Source of the DNA: Sphingomonas sp. M1-B02
GTDB taxonomy: Bacteria > Pseudomonadota > Alphaproteobacteria > Sphingomonadales > Sphingomonadaceae
Length of the DNA: 64,000 nucleotides
Reading direction: 5' to 3'
Assembly (NCBI RefSeq): GCF_026167525.1
Contig: NZ_CP110679.1
Span: 62,001 to 126,000, forward strand
Below the pieces are notes generated by a model, which did no database searches, had not been told where the DNA came from, and worked only from the letters and a program-made list of their open reading frames with translations. How positions within the stretch are numbered: the first letter of the stretch is position 1; each line of letters begins with the position of its first letter. Below, piece after piece: positions 34,956-43,428 of this stretch. Made by a program: the position numbers and the translations under genes.

Positions 34956-35819
34956 TCAGGGGACGCCGAAGGTCCAGCCCTCCGTTCGCGCAAGCTCCGG
35001 CGTGAGCCGCGATGGCGTCCAGAGTCCGCGCTGCTCGGCGGCAACGCGAAGCCCGGCGGCGGAGAGCATCGCGTCAGTGGCGTGATCGTCGTAGCGGGTG
35101 AGGGGCGCATGGGGTTCGGAGCCGAAGGCGGCGAGCATTCTGTCGAGCGTTTCGGGGTCGCGAATCTTGGAAATGCCCTTGCGCATGCCCGCAAGCCGCG
35201 CGGCGAGGGTGGTATAGATCTCGACGAGGATTGGACCGGTTTCGGGCAGCGGGTCGAAGGGCCAGAGGCCGAGCGTGCCGCGCAGACGATTGAGCACGCG
35301 CATGCCAGTCAGGCTCGATTTGCCGACCTGCGACGCGCCGACGAGGTTGAAGCAGCTGTAAGGCGAAAGGCGCATTTGCTCCTGGCCATGCTCGCAGACG
35401 CGGAAGCGACCGCGGCCGGGCGGAAACAAGTCGCCGCAATCGCCGCGCTGGCGGAAGTGGCGGCGGGCATGCGGATGGGTGACGAAGCTGGTGGCGGCGA
35501 GATGGGGGTCTTGCTCGCTGAGCTGGTCGACCAAGCGCCAGAGCGCGTGGCCGTGGGTCGGGCTCTCCTCCCAGCCGGGGAAGTAGGCGCCTTCGTCATC
35601 GAAAGGGAAAGCGGGGGAAAGGTCGAGGCCGATCAGCGCGCGGGTCTTGCTCGCGGCGATTTGTTCGAGCCAGCCGAGGATGTCGGGGCGGGACCAGCTG
35701 CGCTCGATCAGCTCAGGCGCGGCGGTGCCGGCGCGGGCGTGGGCGACCGCAAGTCCCTTGGGGCGTTCAACCGCCTGGCCGGACCAGTCGATCGCGATGA
35801 AATCGGTGAAATCGTCCAC
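34956..35819 (-). CDS. Hypothetical protein with RNase H-like fold features (DUF429-like)
   Basis: A 287-residue cytoplasmic protein. Its start FIAIDWSGQ, a second strand ALIGLDLSPAFPFDD near residue 65 and a C-terminal DDHATDAMLSAAGLR place acidic residues as in RNase H-like folds; DUF429 proteins have this pattern. No function is known for the family. It lies alone between tRNA-Thr and a repeat-rich gap. Confidence 0.75.
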   Translation of the reverse strand: MDDFTDFIAIDWSGQAVERPKGLAVAHARAGTAAPELIERSWSRPDILGWLEQIAASKTRALIGLDLSPAFPFDDEGAYFPGWEESPTHGHALWRLVDQLSEQDPHLAATSFVTHPHARRHFRQRGDCGDLFPPGRGRFRVCEHGQEQMRLSPYSCFNLVGASQVGKSSLTGMRVLNRLRGTLGLWPFDPLPETGPILVEIYTTLAARLAGMRKGISKIRDPETLDRMLAAFGSEPHAPLTRYDDHATDAMLSAAGLRVAAEQRGLWTPSRLTPELARTEGWTFGVP

Positions 35820-35971
35820 CTAAATCCTCCCACAGCTTGCCGGGGGAGGGGGACTGTCGCGCAGCGGTGGTGGAGGGGTCGCCGCGCAGACGGCGGTTGC
35901 ACCGCCGCCCCTCCACCTTCCTTCGGATGGTCCCCCTCCCCGAGACCAGCTCGGGGAGGAATTGCTTTGCG
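35820..35971. repeat. Intergenic hairpins between two minus-strand genes
   Basis: This gap holds two perfect short hairpins: CGGCGGT/ACCGCCG near 35891-35907 and CCTCCCCGA (35935-35943)/TCGGGGAGG (35951-35959). The second resembles the CCTCCCC/GGGGAGG hairpin at 45954-45976. It could terminate transcription of the gene at 35972-36319. Confidence 0.6.
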
Positions 35972-36319
35972 TCACGGGCGCTGTTCCATTCCCGCCGCCA
36001 GCCGCTGCGCCTTCTTGGCGCGGTCCCACCAGGCGCGTTGGATGTAGAGCTCGATCCGTTCGCGGGCTTCGGTGCCGTAGCGGACCAGGAGCATTGGGTA
36101 GTTGGCGTAGTGGGCGGTCTGCCAGAAGGTTTCGGGATCGGTTTCGAGGAGGATTTGCTTCTCCGGTGCGGTCACCGATAGCGCGAAGCTGCCTTCCTCG
36201 CGGCCGGGGGCCATGAAGCCCTTGGCGTTGATCTTGGGGCACAGGGCGCCCCACCACGATGCCATCGCAACGTCGGGCAGCGAAAGGGCGTAGCCGACCG
36301 CGTCTTCCCAGTCATTCAC
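35972..36319 (-). CDS. MmcQ/YjbR family protein
   Basis: A 115-residue single-domain protein of the MmcQ/YjbR family, small DNA-binding-fold proteins of unsettled function. Typical features are ALSLPDVAMASWWGAL near the N-terminus, INAKGFMAPG, and KQILLETDPETFWQTAHYAN in the middle, with WDRAKKAQRLA at the end. It starts with GTG and overlaps the end of rarA by 8 bases, so it is probably co-translated with it. Confidence 0.85.
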   Translation of the reverse strand: MNDWEDAVGYALSLPDVAMASWWGALCPKINAKGFMAPGREEGSFALSVTAPEKQILLETDPETFWQTAHYANYPMLLVRYGTEARERIELYIQRAWWDRAKKAQRLAAGMEQRP

Positions 36320-37631
36320 CGCCCGGCGTCCCGCGGCGCTCGTCCCACCAGGCCATGCGTTCGGCGATGCGCTTCTCCTGGCCGCGGTCGGTGGGGGTGT
36401 AGAAGGTCTGGGGCGGGAGCTCGTCGGGCCAGTAATTGGCGCCCGAGAAGCCGTCCTCGGCATCATGGTCATAGGCATAGCCCTTCCCGTAGCCGATATC
36501 GCGCATCAGCTTGGTAGGGGCGTTGAGGATATTCTGCGGCGGCATCAGCGAGCCGGTTTCCTTGGCGCTGCGCCAGGCGGCCTTCTGGGCGACATAGGCC
36601 GCGTTCGATTTGGGCGCGGTGGCGAGATAGAGGCAGGCCTGGGCGATCGCCAGTTCGCCTTCGGGAGAGCCGAGGAAATCGTAGGTGTCCTTGGCGGCGA
36701 TGCACTGGACCAGCGCCTGGGGATCGGCGAGGCCCACATCCTCGACCGCGGCGCGGGTCAGGCGGCGAAGGAGGTAGAGCGGTTCCTCGCCGGCGGTGAG
36801 CATGCGGGCGAGATAGTAGAGCGCGGCCTGGGGATCGCTGCCGCGGATCGATTTGTGGAGCGCGGAGATGAGGTTGTAATGGCCCTCGCGATCCTTGTCG
36901 TAGACCGCGACGCGGCGCTGGAGGAAATCGCCGAGCGCGGCGGAATCGAGCGGGGCGGGGAAGGTCACCGAGAAGAGCGTCTCGGCCTGGTTGAGCAGGA
37001 AGCGGCCGTCGCCGTCGGCGCTGGCGACGAAGGCGTCGCGGGCTTCGGGCGTGAGGGGGAGGGGCTTGGCCTCGAGCTCCTCGGCGCGGTCGAGCAGCTT
37101 GCACAAGGCTGTATGGTCGAGGCGGTGGAGGATCGTGACCTGGGCGCGGCTGAGCAAGGCGGCGTTGAGCTCGAAGCTCGGATTCTCGGTGGTGGCGCCG
37201 ACGAGGGTGACGGTGCCATCCTCGACATAGGGCAGGAAGCCGTCCTGCTGGGCGCGGTTGAAGCGGTGGATCTCGTCCACGAACAGCAAGGTACGCTTGC
37301 CGATGCGGGCATGGTCGCGTGCCTCGGCGAAGACCTTCTTGAGATCGGCCACGCCTGAAAAGACCGCCGAGATGGCGACGAAGCGGAGGCCCACGGCGTC
37401 GGCCAGGAGGCGCGCGATCGTGGTCTTGCCGGTGCCGGGCGGGCCCCAGAGGATGATCGAGCTGAGCTTGCCCGCCGCGACCATCCGGCCGATCGCGCCT
37501 TCGGGGCCGGTGAGATGTTCCTGACCGACGACCTGATCGAGCGTCTGCGGGCGCAGGCGATCGGCGAGCGGGCCGCCGGGGGGTGGCTTCGCCGGAGCGG
37601 GTTGTTCGTCGGTGGCGAAGAGGTCGGGCAT
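36312..37631 (-). CDS. rarA: Replication-associated recombination protein A (AAA+ ATPase)
   Basis: A 439-residue RarA/MgsA protein, an AAA+ ATPase related to the clamp loader that acts at stalled replication forks. Walker A GPPGTGKTT near residue 50, Walker B DEIHRFNRAQQDG near 100, sensor 1 GATTENPSF near 125, then the C-terminal tetramerisation domain with HKSIRGSDPQAALYYLARM and GYGKGYAYDHD. The ATG at 37631 gives the usual N-terminus; a GTG 33 bases upstream is possible. Confidence 0.95.
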   Translation of the reverse strand: MPDLFATDEQPAPAKPPPGGPLADRLRPQTLDQVVGQEHLTGPEGAIGRMVAAGKLSSIILWGPPGTGKTTIARLLADAVGLRFVAISAVFSGVADLKKVFAEARDHARIGKRTLLFVDEIHRFNRAQQDGFLPYVEDGTVTLVGATTENPSFELNAALLSRAQVTILHRLDHTALCKLLDRAEELEAKPLPLTPEARDAFVASADGDGRFLLNQAETLFSVTFPAPLDSAALGDFLQRRVAVYDKDREGHYNLISALHKSIRGSDPQAALYYLARMLTAGEEPLYLLRRLTRAAVEDVGLADPQALVQCIAAKDTYDFLGSPEGELAIAQACLYLATAPKSNAAYVAQKAAWRSAKETGSLMPPQNILNAPTKLMRDIGYGKGYAYDHDAEDGFSGANYWPDELPPQTFYTPTDRGQEKRIAERMAWWDERRGTPGGE

Positions 37632-37698
37632 CGGACCTAGATAGGGTCGATCGGCGAAAGTCACAAAAGGTCACACGAACGCACTTGCAAAGGCGCAA

Positions 37699-37714
37699 TC
37701 AAGATATATCTTGA
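37699..37714. promoter_or_regulatory. Perfect 16-bp palindrome before the PadR gene
   Basis: TCAAGATATATCTTGA, a perfect palindrome in otherwise GC-rich DNA, 31 bases before the PadR start. PadR regulators bind such AT-rich palindromes and usually control their own operon, so this is the probable operator. Confidence 0.75.
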
Positions 37715-37745
37715 GCGCATCAAAACCCTATTGGAGTTTACGGAA

Positions 37746-38345
37746 ATGCTTTTTCATCATCACAAGCGGCACGGCCGTCACGATACTGGGCCCGAGCGCA
37801 GCTTCGGCCGCCGCGGCTGGGCGATGAGCGGTTGGGGCATGCGCGAAGGCCCCGACGGCAGTCGCGGGGGAGGCCGCGGACGGCGCCGCATGTTCGACGG
37901 CAGCGAGCTCCGGCTCGTCCTGCTCAAGCTGATCGAGGAGCAGCCGCGCCACGGCTATGACCTGATCCGCGAGATCGAGACGCGCAGCGGCGGCGCCTAT
38001 GCCCCGAGCCCCGGCGTCGTCTATCCGACGCTAACAATGCTCGACGACATGGACTTGATCGCCGAGGCGAAGGCCGAGGGCGCGAAGAAGTCGTTCGCGA
38101 TCACCGAGGCCGGCTCGGCGCATCTCGCCGAGCATGCCGAGCAGGTGGAAGCCTTGTTCGCGCGGCTCTGCCAGCTCGCATCGATGCAGGCGCAGACCGA
38201 TGGCGGCCCGGTCCGCCGCGCGATGGGCAATCTTCGCGCGGTATTGCAGAACCGGCTGCACGCTGAGGGCGTCGAGGCCGATGCGCTCCACCAGATCGCC
38301 GATATCCTCGACGAGGCGGCGCGCAAGATCGAGAGGCTCAAGTGA
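37746..38345 (+). CDS. PadR-family transcriptional regulator
   Basis: A 199-residue protein: a His/Gly/Arg-rich N-terminal tail of about 50 residues (MLFHHHKRHGRHD), a PadR winged helix (LRLVLLKLIEEQPRHGYDLI, then APSPGVVYPTLTML) and a helical C-terminal domain for dimerisation. The His-rich tail may bind metal. It overlaps the downstream DUF2218 gene as GTGA and has a palindromic operator upstream, so the two genes are a small self-regulated operon, as is common for this pair. Confidence 0.92.
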   Translation: MLFHHHKRHGRHDTGPERSFGRRGWAMSGWGMREGPDGSRGGGRGRRRMFDGSELRLVLLKLIEEQPRHGYDLIREIETRSGGAYAPSPGVVYPTLTMLDDMDLIAEAKAEGAKKSFAITEAGSAHLAEHAEQVEALFARLCQLASMQAQTDGGPVRRAMGNLRAVLQNRLHAEGVEADALHQIADILDEAARKIERLK

Positions 38346-38665
38346 CGCTTGCTACCGTAACCGCATCGGCGGTGGTGCCGACCGAACATGCCAGCCGCTA
38401 TCTCCAGCAGCTCTGCAAGCATTGGCAGCACAACCTGCAGGTGGAATTCACGCCCGAGAATGGCACGGTGATCTTCCCGAAGGACGCGCGCGGCGCGGAC
38501 TATCCGGGAGACGCGGTGGTGACGTTCAACGTCGCCGAAACCGGGCTGGATCTGCGGATCGACGCATCGAGCGCCGAGCAGCTGGAGGGGCTGAAGGGTG
38601 CGGTCGCGCGGCACCTCGATCGCTTCGCCTTTCGCGAAGGCGAACTGACCTACGACTGGAAGTGA
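38342..38665 (+). CDS. DUF2218 domain protein
   Basis: A 107-residue DUF2218 protein (HASRYLQQLCKHWQHN near the N-terminus; then GLDLRIDASSAEQLEGLKG and the C-terminal FAFREGELTYDW). The family is often next to PadR regulators or siderophore/iron genes; its function is unknown. It starts with GTG overlapping the PadR stop and its last 16 bases overlap the end of the convergent TetR gene. Confidence 0.88.
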   Translation: MTLATVTASAVVPTEHASRYLQQLCKHWQHNLQVEFTPENGTVIFPKDARGADYPGDAVVTFNVAETGLDLRIDASSAEQLEGLKGAVARHLDRFAFREGELTYDWK

Positions 38666-39285
38666 GGCATCGAGGCGGCGGGCCAGCAGGCCATCGCCGT
38701 CTCGACCAGCCGAAGCAGCTTGTCGCGGCCGGCGCCGTCCTTGGCGAGCGTCGACATGCCCTGGATCACCGCCATGACATGGCCGGCGAGCGCTTCGGCG
38801 TCGCTGGCGGCGGGGAGCGCGCCGGCCGCGACATCGCGCTCGATCCGGGCGCGCAACCGCGCTTCGATTTCGCGGCGCATCGCCGCCAATTCCTCGCGGA
38901 CATCCGCCGCCGCCGCCGAACAGGTAACGACCGAGCTCGCCAGCAGGCATCCCGGCGGGGTGGCGTCCCCGGTGTCGCCGATGGCGGCCGTGCGCAGCAA
39001 GTCGCGCGCGGCGTCGCGGGCGCTGGGCGCGCCGTCGATGATTTCCGCGACCGCGCGCCCGCCGGTCATGTAGCGGGCGACGGATTCGCGGAACAAGCGC
39101 TCCTTGTCGCCGAACGCCGCATAAAGGCTGGGCGGAGTGATCCCCATCGCCTGGGTGAGCAGAGCCACCGAGGTCGCTTCATAGCCATGTTGCCAGAATA
39201 GCCGCATCGCCGCGTCGATTGCGGCGTCGCGATCGAAGGATAACGGCCTGCCGGGGCGGCGGGGTATGGCTGCACTTTGTTTCAT
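38650..39285 (-). CDS. TetR/AcrR-family transcriptional regulator
   Basis: A 211-residue regulator: N-terminal helix-turn-helix (DAAIDAAMRLFWQHGYEATSV; GITPPSLYAAFGDKERLF) and a ligand-binding C-terminal domain with PPGCLLASSVV, typical of the branch that controls oxidoreductases. It is divergent from an aldo/keto reductase gene, the likely target. A palindromic site overlaps its start codon region. Confidence 0.92.
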   Translation of the reverse strand: MKQSAAIPRRPGRPLSFDRDAAIDAAMRLFWQHGYEATSVALLTQAMGITPPSLYAAFGDKERLFRESVARYMTGGRAVAEIIDGAPSARDAARDLLRTAAIGDTGDATPPGCLLASSVVTCSAAAADVREELAAMRREIEARLRARIERDVAAGALPAASDAEALAGHVMAVIQGMSTLAKDGAGRDKLLRLVETAMACWPAASMPHFQS

Positions 39286-39297
39286 AACGATCGCTAT
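39284..39297. promoter_or_regulatory. Near-perfect palindrome between the TetR and aldo/keto reductase genes
   Basis: ATAACGATCGCTAT, symmetric around CGATCG with one mismatched pair. It touches the TetR start codon and lies 65 bases before the reductase start, a good place for an operator controlling both genes. Confidence 0.65.
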
Positions 39298-39361
39298 ATA
39301 ATCCTTGACGCAGGCGGGCAAGCAGTCTCTTGGGGGGCTACATCCTCACGAAAGCCAAATC

Positions 39362-40474
39362 ATGTCGCTCACCGATTATCGCACCCTGGGCCGTTCGGGC
39401 CTTGTCGTCAGTCCGCTTGCGCTGGGGACCATGACCTTCGGGATGGCGCGCTGGGGCATGGAGCGCAAAGCGGCCGAACTTGTGTTCGACGCTTATGTCG
39501 AGGCTGGCGGCAATCTGGTCGATACCGCCGACGTCTATGCAGGCGGGCAGGGCGAAGAGATGGTGGGCGGGATCATCGCCGATCGTGGGATGCGCGCCCG
39601 GCTGGTGCTGGCGACCAAATCGGGCTTCGCCACGGGGCAGGGCCCCCATGCCGGGGGCAACGGCGCCAAGCATGTCCATGCCGCGCTGGAGGGATCGCTG
39701 CGCCGGCTGGGGACCGATTATATCGATCTCTATTGGGTGCATGTCTGGGATTCGGTGACCCCCGCGGAGGAGCTGCTCGAGACGATGGCCGGGCTCGTCC
39801 GGGCGGGAAAGATCCGCTATTGGGGGCTCTCGAACGCGCCGGCCTGGTATGTCGCCAAGCTCGCGACGCTGGCCCATCTGCGCGGGCTGCCCGGTCCGAT
39901 CGCGATGCAATATTTCTATTCGCTTGTCAGCCGCGAGCCCGAATCCGAGCATATCCCGCTGGGACTCGACATGGGGCTGGGGATGATGCCGTGGAGCCCG
40001 CTCGCTTATGGCCTGCTCACCGGCAAATATGATCGCGCGACGGTGGAGGCCGCAGGGCCGCGCGACGGCGGATTGCCGAGCGATGCCGGCGACGGGGCGG
40101 CACGCGGCGAGGGGGACAAGCGGATGGATGGCGCCAATCCCTTTGGCGACATGCTGTTCACCGATCGCAACTGGCGGATCGTGGAGGCATTGCGCGGCGT
40201 GGCCGAGGCGATGGGCGAGACGCCGGCACGGGTGGCGCTGGCCTGGGTGCTGGCGCAGCCGGGGGTGGATACCGCGCTGATCGGGGTGAGCCGGGTCAGC
40301 CAACTGCACGACAATATCGGCGCGACCGACCTTGCCATCCCGGCCGAGCATCTCGCCACGCTCGATGCGGCCAGCACGCCCGATGCGGCGATGATCTATG
40401 GCCTGTTCAAGCCGGCGATGCGCAAGCAGGTGGTGTTTGGCGGAAGCGCGGTTCGCGGGCGGTTGGAGCGCTGA
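39362..40474 (+). CDS. Aldo/keto reductase
   Basis: A 370-residue NADPH-dependent reductase with a (beta/alpha)8 barrel. The catalytic tetrad region is visible: D and Y in VDTADVYAGG (near residue 50-57), K in LVLATKSGF and H in LYWVHVWD; the cofactor-binding end has LIGVSRVSQLHDNIGA. The substrate is not known. The start at 39362 gives the standard MSLTDYRTLGRSG N-terminus; the longer frame is not needed. Confidence 0.92.
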   Translation: MSLTDYRTLGRSGLVVSPLALGTMTFGMARWGMERKAAELVFDAYVEAGGNLVDTADVYAGGQGEEMVGGIIADRGMRARLVLATKSGFATGQGPHAGGNGAKHVHAALEGSLRRLGTDYIDLYWVHVWDSVTPAEELLETMAGLVRAGKIRYWGLSNAPAWYVAKLATLAHLRGLPGPIAMQYFYSLVSREPESEHIPLGLDMGLGMMPWSPLAYGLLTGKYDRATVEAAGPRDGGLPSDAGDGAARGEGDKRMDGANPFGDMLFTDRNWRIVEALRGVAEAMGETPARVALAWVLAQPGVDTALIGVSRVSQLHDNIGATDLAIPAEHLATLDAASTPDAAMIYGLFKPAMRKQVVFGGSAVRGRLER

Positions 40475-40476
40475 GT

Positions 40477-41628
40477 TCAGCGCCCGCGGCGCGCCATCAG
40501 CGCGAGATAGGCGTCGAGCACCTTCTGATTGATCGCCGGCCAGACATAGTCCTGCGCCCTCAGGCGACCCGCATCGCCCTGCGCGCGGTGAAGCGTTGGA
40601 TCCTGCGCGAGGCGCGCGATGCTGTCGGCATAGGCGTCGACGTCGCGCGGGGGGACGAGGAAGCCGTTGACGCCGTCTTCGATCAGGTCGACCGCGCCGG
40701 TCGCGCGCGCCGCCACGACCGGGACGGCGCAGGCCATCGCCTCGAGCGTGACGTTGCCGAAGGTTTCGGTGATCGAGGGATTGAACAGGACGTCCATCGA
40801 GGCGACGGCGCGGCCGAGATCGTCGCCGCGCTGGAAGCCGGCGAAGGCGGCGTTGGGCACGCGCTCGGCGAACCAGTCGCGCGCGGGGCCATCGCCGATC
40901 ACGAGCACCCGGTGCGGCACGCCGCGCGCGTGGAGCGCCTGGCAGACGTCGGCGAAGATATCGAGGCCCTTTTCCAGCACCAGCCGGCCAAGGAAGCCGA
41001 CCGCGAAGGCATCGTCGGCGACGCCCAGCGAACGGCGCCATTCGAGGTTGCGCCGGGCGGGATTGAAGCGATCATGATCGACCCCGCGCGACCAGATGCC
41101 GATCGGGCTGGTCACCCCCCATGAACGGAGAAGCTCGGCGGTCGAAGGGCCCGGAGTCACGACCTGATCGACCCGGTTGTAGAAGCGGGTGAGCCCGCGG
41201 ATCATCAGCGGCGCGAGGAAGCCGATGCCGTAATAAGCCGGATAGGTCTCGAAGCGAGTGTGGAGCGAGGCGAAGGTGGCGATGCCGCGCGTCCGCGCCC
41301 AGCTGATCGCGCGATGGCCGAGGATTTCGGGCGCCGAGACATGGACGATATGCGGATCGAACGCCTCCAGATTGCGGCGGGTCTCGGCGGGCAGATGCCA
41401 GGCGAACTTATATTCGCTGCGGCCGCCGGGCACGGGCAAAGCGGGCACGCTGACGAGATCGCCGGTGGGGGGGAAGGCCGGGGTATCGGTGGTCGGCGAA
41501 TAGACGCGGACGGTGACGCCCTGCGCCAGCAGATGGCCGACGAGCATGTTGAGCGCCTGGTTCGCACCATCGCGAACATAATTGTAATTGCCGCTGAAGA
41601 TGGCGACGCGAAGGTCCGACGCTTGCAT
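40477..41628 (-). CDS. GT4-family glycosyltransferase
   Basis: A 383-residue GT-B glycosyltransferase similar to GDP-mannose-dependent mannosyltransferases (MgtA/PimB type) and sulfoquinovosyl transferases. The N-terminal domain has the loop FSGNYNYVRDGANQ; the C-terminal donor site has the retaining E-x7-E motif in SITETFGNVTLEAMA. It probably makes a glycolipid at the inner membrane; the acceptor cannot be told from sequence. It converges on the aldo/keto reductase gene with 2 bases between stops. Confidence 0.88.
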   Translation of the reverse strand: MQASDLRVAIFSGNYNYVRDGANQALNMLVGHLLAQGVTVRVYSPTTDTPAFPPTGDLVSVPALPVPGGRSEYKFAWHLPAETRRNLEAFDPHIVHVSAPEILGHRAISWARTRGIATFASLHTRFETYPAYYGIGFLAPLMIRGLTRFYNRVDQVVTPGPSTAELLRSWGVTSPIGIWSRGVDHDRFNPARRNLEWRRSLGVADDAFAVGFLGRLVLEKGLDIFADVCQALHARGVPHRVLVIGDGPARDWFAERVPNAAFAGFQRGDDLGRAVASMDVLFNPSITETFGNVTLEAMACAVPVVAARATGAVDLIEDGVNGFLVPPRDVDAYADSIARLAQDPTLHRAQGDAGRLRAQDYVWPAINQKVLDAYLALMARRGR

Positions 41629-41756
41629 GCGCGCGGGGCTTAGCGGCGGCGGGGTGGGGGGTCCATGAAATTGCGCTTCGCTCGCCCGTGGGGTGGGGAT
41701 TCACCCCGGATTTGCGGTCTGGCGGAGTCGTGATAGGCTCTGCCCGGTCGCAGGCG

Positions 41757-43391
41757 ATGGAGGGTGGCTTGGCTTACCGGAATCCTGTCATTTTGGCTGG
41801 CTTGTTGGCGAGTGTCCTGCTGGCGGGGGAAGGGGCGGCGCAGACCCGGCCCTCGGCGTCCGACCAGGAGCTCACGGTGCGCGGGCAGCGGATGCCGGGC
41901 GCCGAGGCGCCGCGTTCGGCGACCTGCGAGGCTCTGGCGCGCGACACCCATTTTCGCGCCCTTTTTGCGACGGCGGCCGCGAACGGCGTGCTGGGTCCGT
42001 CGATCCTCCTCCCGACGCGGCTGCCGCGAAACCCCGATTATAGCGCGCCCCCGCGGGTTGCGCCCGGATCGCCGCTGCCGGCGCTTTCGCGGCAGCGCTT
42101 CGGTCAGCGCATCGGTGTGGTCGACGAGGCTTCGAGCAGCGTCGGCGGCAGCGAAATACTCTCCGAGGTCACGCCGGGCGACAGCGCCGGGAATGCGCTC
42201 AACCAGGGCAATCTGGATACGGCGGTGGCGGCGTGCCGCAGCGCCTATACGCGCGGCGGCGGAATGAGCTCCGGCATTACTGGCTATTTCCCGGCGAGCA
42301 GCGGGCTCTCCGAAGGCTATCCGCCCCACGCCAGTCCGGAATTCCGGGTGGCCGCAGCGCAGGGACGCTATATCGCGGCACGTGCGTTCATCGCGAGCCG
42401 CGACCAGACCCTGCCGATGGGCTTCGCCTTGTTCGACCAGGGGCGCTATGCCGAATCGCTCGACTGGTTTCGCAAGGCTGCGGACAAGCTCCAGTTTCGC
42501 GAGGGCGGAGACGAGGCGGCCTTGTTCGTCGGCAAGCTCTATCTGCAGGGGCTGGGGGCAAAATCGGACCCCGTCGAAGGGGTGAAGTGGCTCAAGAAGG
42601 CGGCGACCGCGCCGTTCGATCCGATCAACGAGACGCCGGTCTTCGATCCGAAGCAGCCCGAGCGGAATACGGCGGTGGGCGAGGCGGCGGTGATCCTGGC
42701 CAATGTCTATCTGCGCGGCTTTGCCGGGATCGCCAAGGATGGCGACGAGGCGCGCAAATGGTTCGATCGGGCGAGCGACGTCGGCCATATCCCGGCGACC
42801 AAGCGGCTGGGCGACCTCTATCTCGAGGGGATCGAGACACCGCGCGATGCCAGGAAGGCGGTCGCTTTCTATCGACGCGCGGCGAAGCTCAACCATCCCG
42901 GCGCGCAATATGCGCTGGCGGAGCTGCTCTATCGCGGCGAGGGCGTGAAGCAGGACCGCAAGGAGGCGCTGGCCTGGTATCAGGCGGCGGCGGCGAGCGA
43001 GCATGTCGACGCGCTCTATGCGCTGGGGCGGGCCTATGACCTGGGCGAGGGGGTGAAGGCCGATCCGCAGCTGGCGATCGGCTTCTACAAGAACGCGGCG
43101 TTGCGCGGGAGCTCGGCGGCCAAGGTGGCGATGGGCACCTATTTCTACGAAGGCACGCTGGTCGCGAAGGACGATGCGGTGGCGCGGCGCTGGTTCGAGG
43201 AAGGCGCGGCGGCGGCCGATCCCGACGGCGCGTTCAACCTGGCGGCGATGGTGCTGAAGGGCGAAGGCGGTGCGAAGGACACGGCCAGGGCGCTCGAACT
43301 GCTGCGACGGGCGAGCGCGATGGGCCATCCGGCGGCGCCGCGCGCGGTGGCGGCGCTGGAGCGGCGGGTCGGGGTCCTGCCCGCGCGCTAG
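41757..43391 (+). CDS. Exported Sel1-repeat protein
   Basis: A 544-residue protein with a signal peptide (ILAGLLASVLLAGEGAAQ). Residues from about 230 onward are Sel1/TPR-like repeats of about 36 residues (ALYALGRAYDLGEGVKAD, AALRGSSAAKVAMGTYFYEG, AFNLAAMVLKGEGGAKD), which form a protein-binding solenoid. The first 200 residues are not repeated and contain two Cys. It is likely periplasmic. A TTG at 41769 has a better ribosome site (GGAGGG) than the ATG chosen here and would remove four residues. Nearby radA does not suggest a role. Confidence 0.85.
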   Translation: MEGGLAYRNPVILAGLLASVLLAGEGAAQTRPSASDQELTVRGQRMPGAEAPRSATCEALARDTHFRALFATAAANGVLGPSILLPTRLPRNPDYSAPPRVAPGSPLPALSRQRFGQRIGVVDEASSSVGGSEILSEVTPGDSAGNALNQGNLDTAVAACRSAYTRGGGMSSGITGYFPASSGLSEGYPPHASPEFRVAAAQGRYIAARAFIASRDQTLPMGFALFDQGRYAESLDWFRKAADKLQFREGGDEAALFVGKLYLQGLGAKSDPVEGVKWLKKAATAPFDPINETPVFDPKQPERNTAVGEAAVILANVYLRGFAGIAKDGDEARKWFDRASDVGHIPATKRLGDLYLEGIETPRDARKAVAFYRRAAKLNHPGAQYALAELLYRGEGVKQDRKEALAWYQAAAASEHVDALYALGRAYDLGEGVKADPQLAIGFYKNAALRGSSAAKVAMGTYFYEGTLVAKDDAVARRWFEEGAAAADPDGAFNLAAMVLKGEGGAKDTARALELLRRASAMGHPAAPRAVAALERRVGVLPAR

Positions 43392-43428
43392 GCTTGTTCC
43401 CTTCCTGTTCTTGCGCTAGCCTGCGCGC

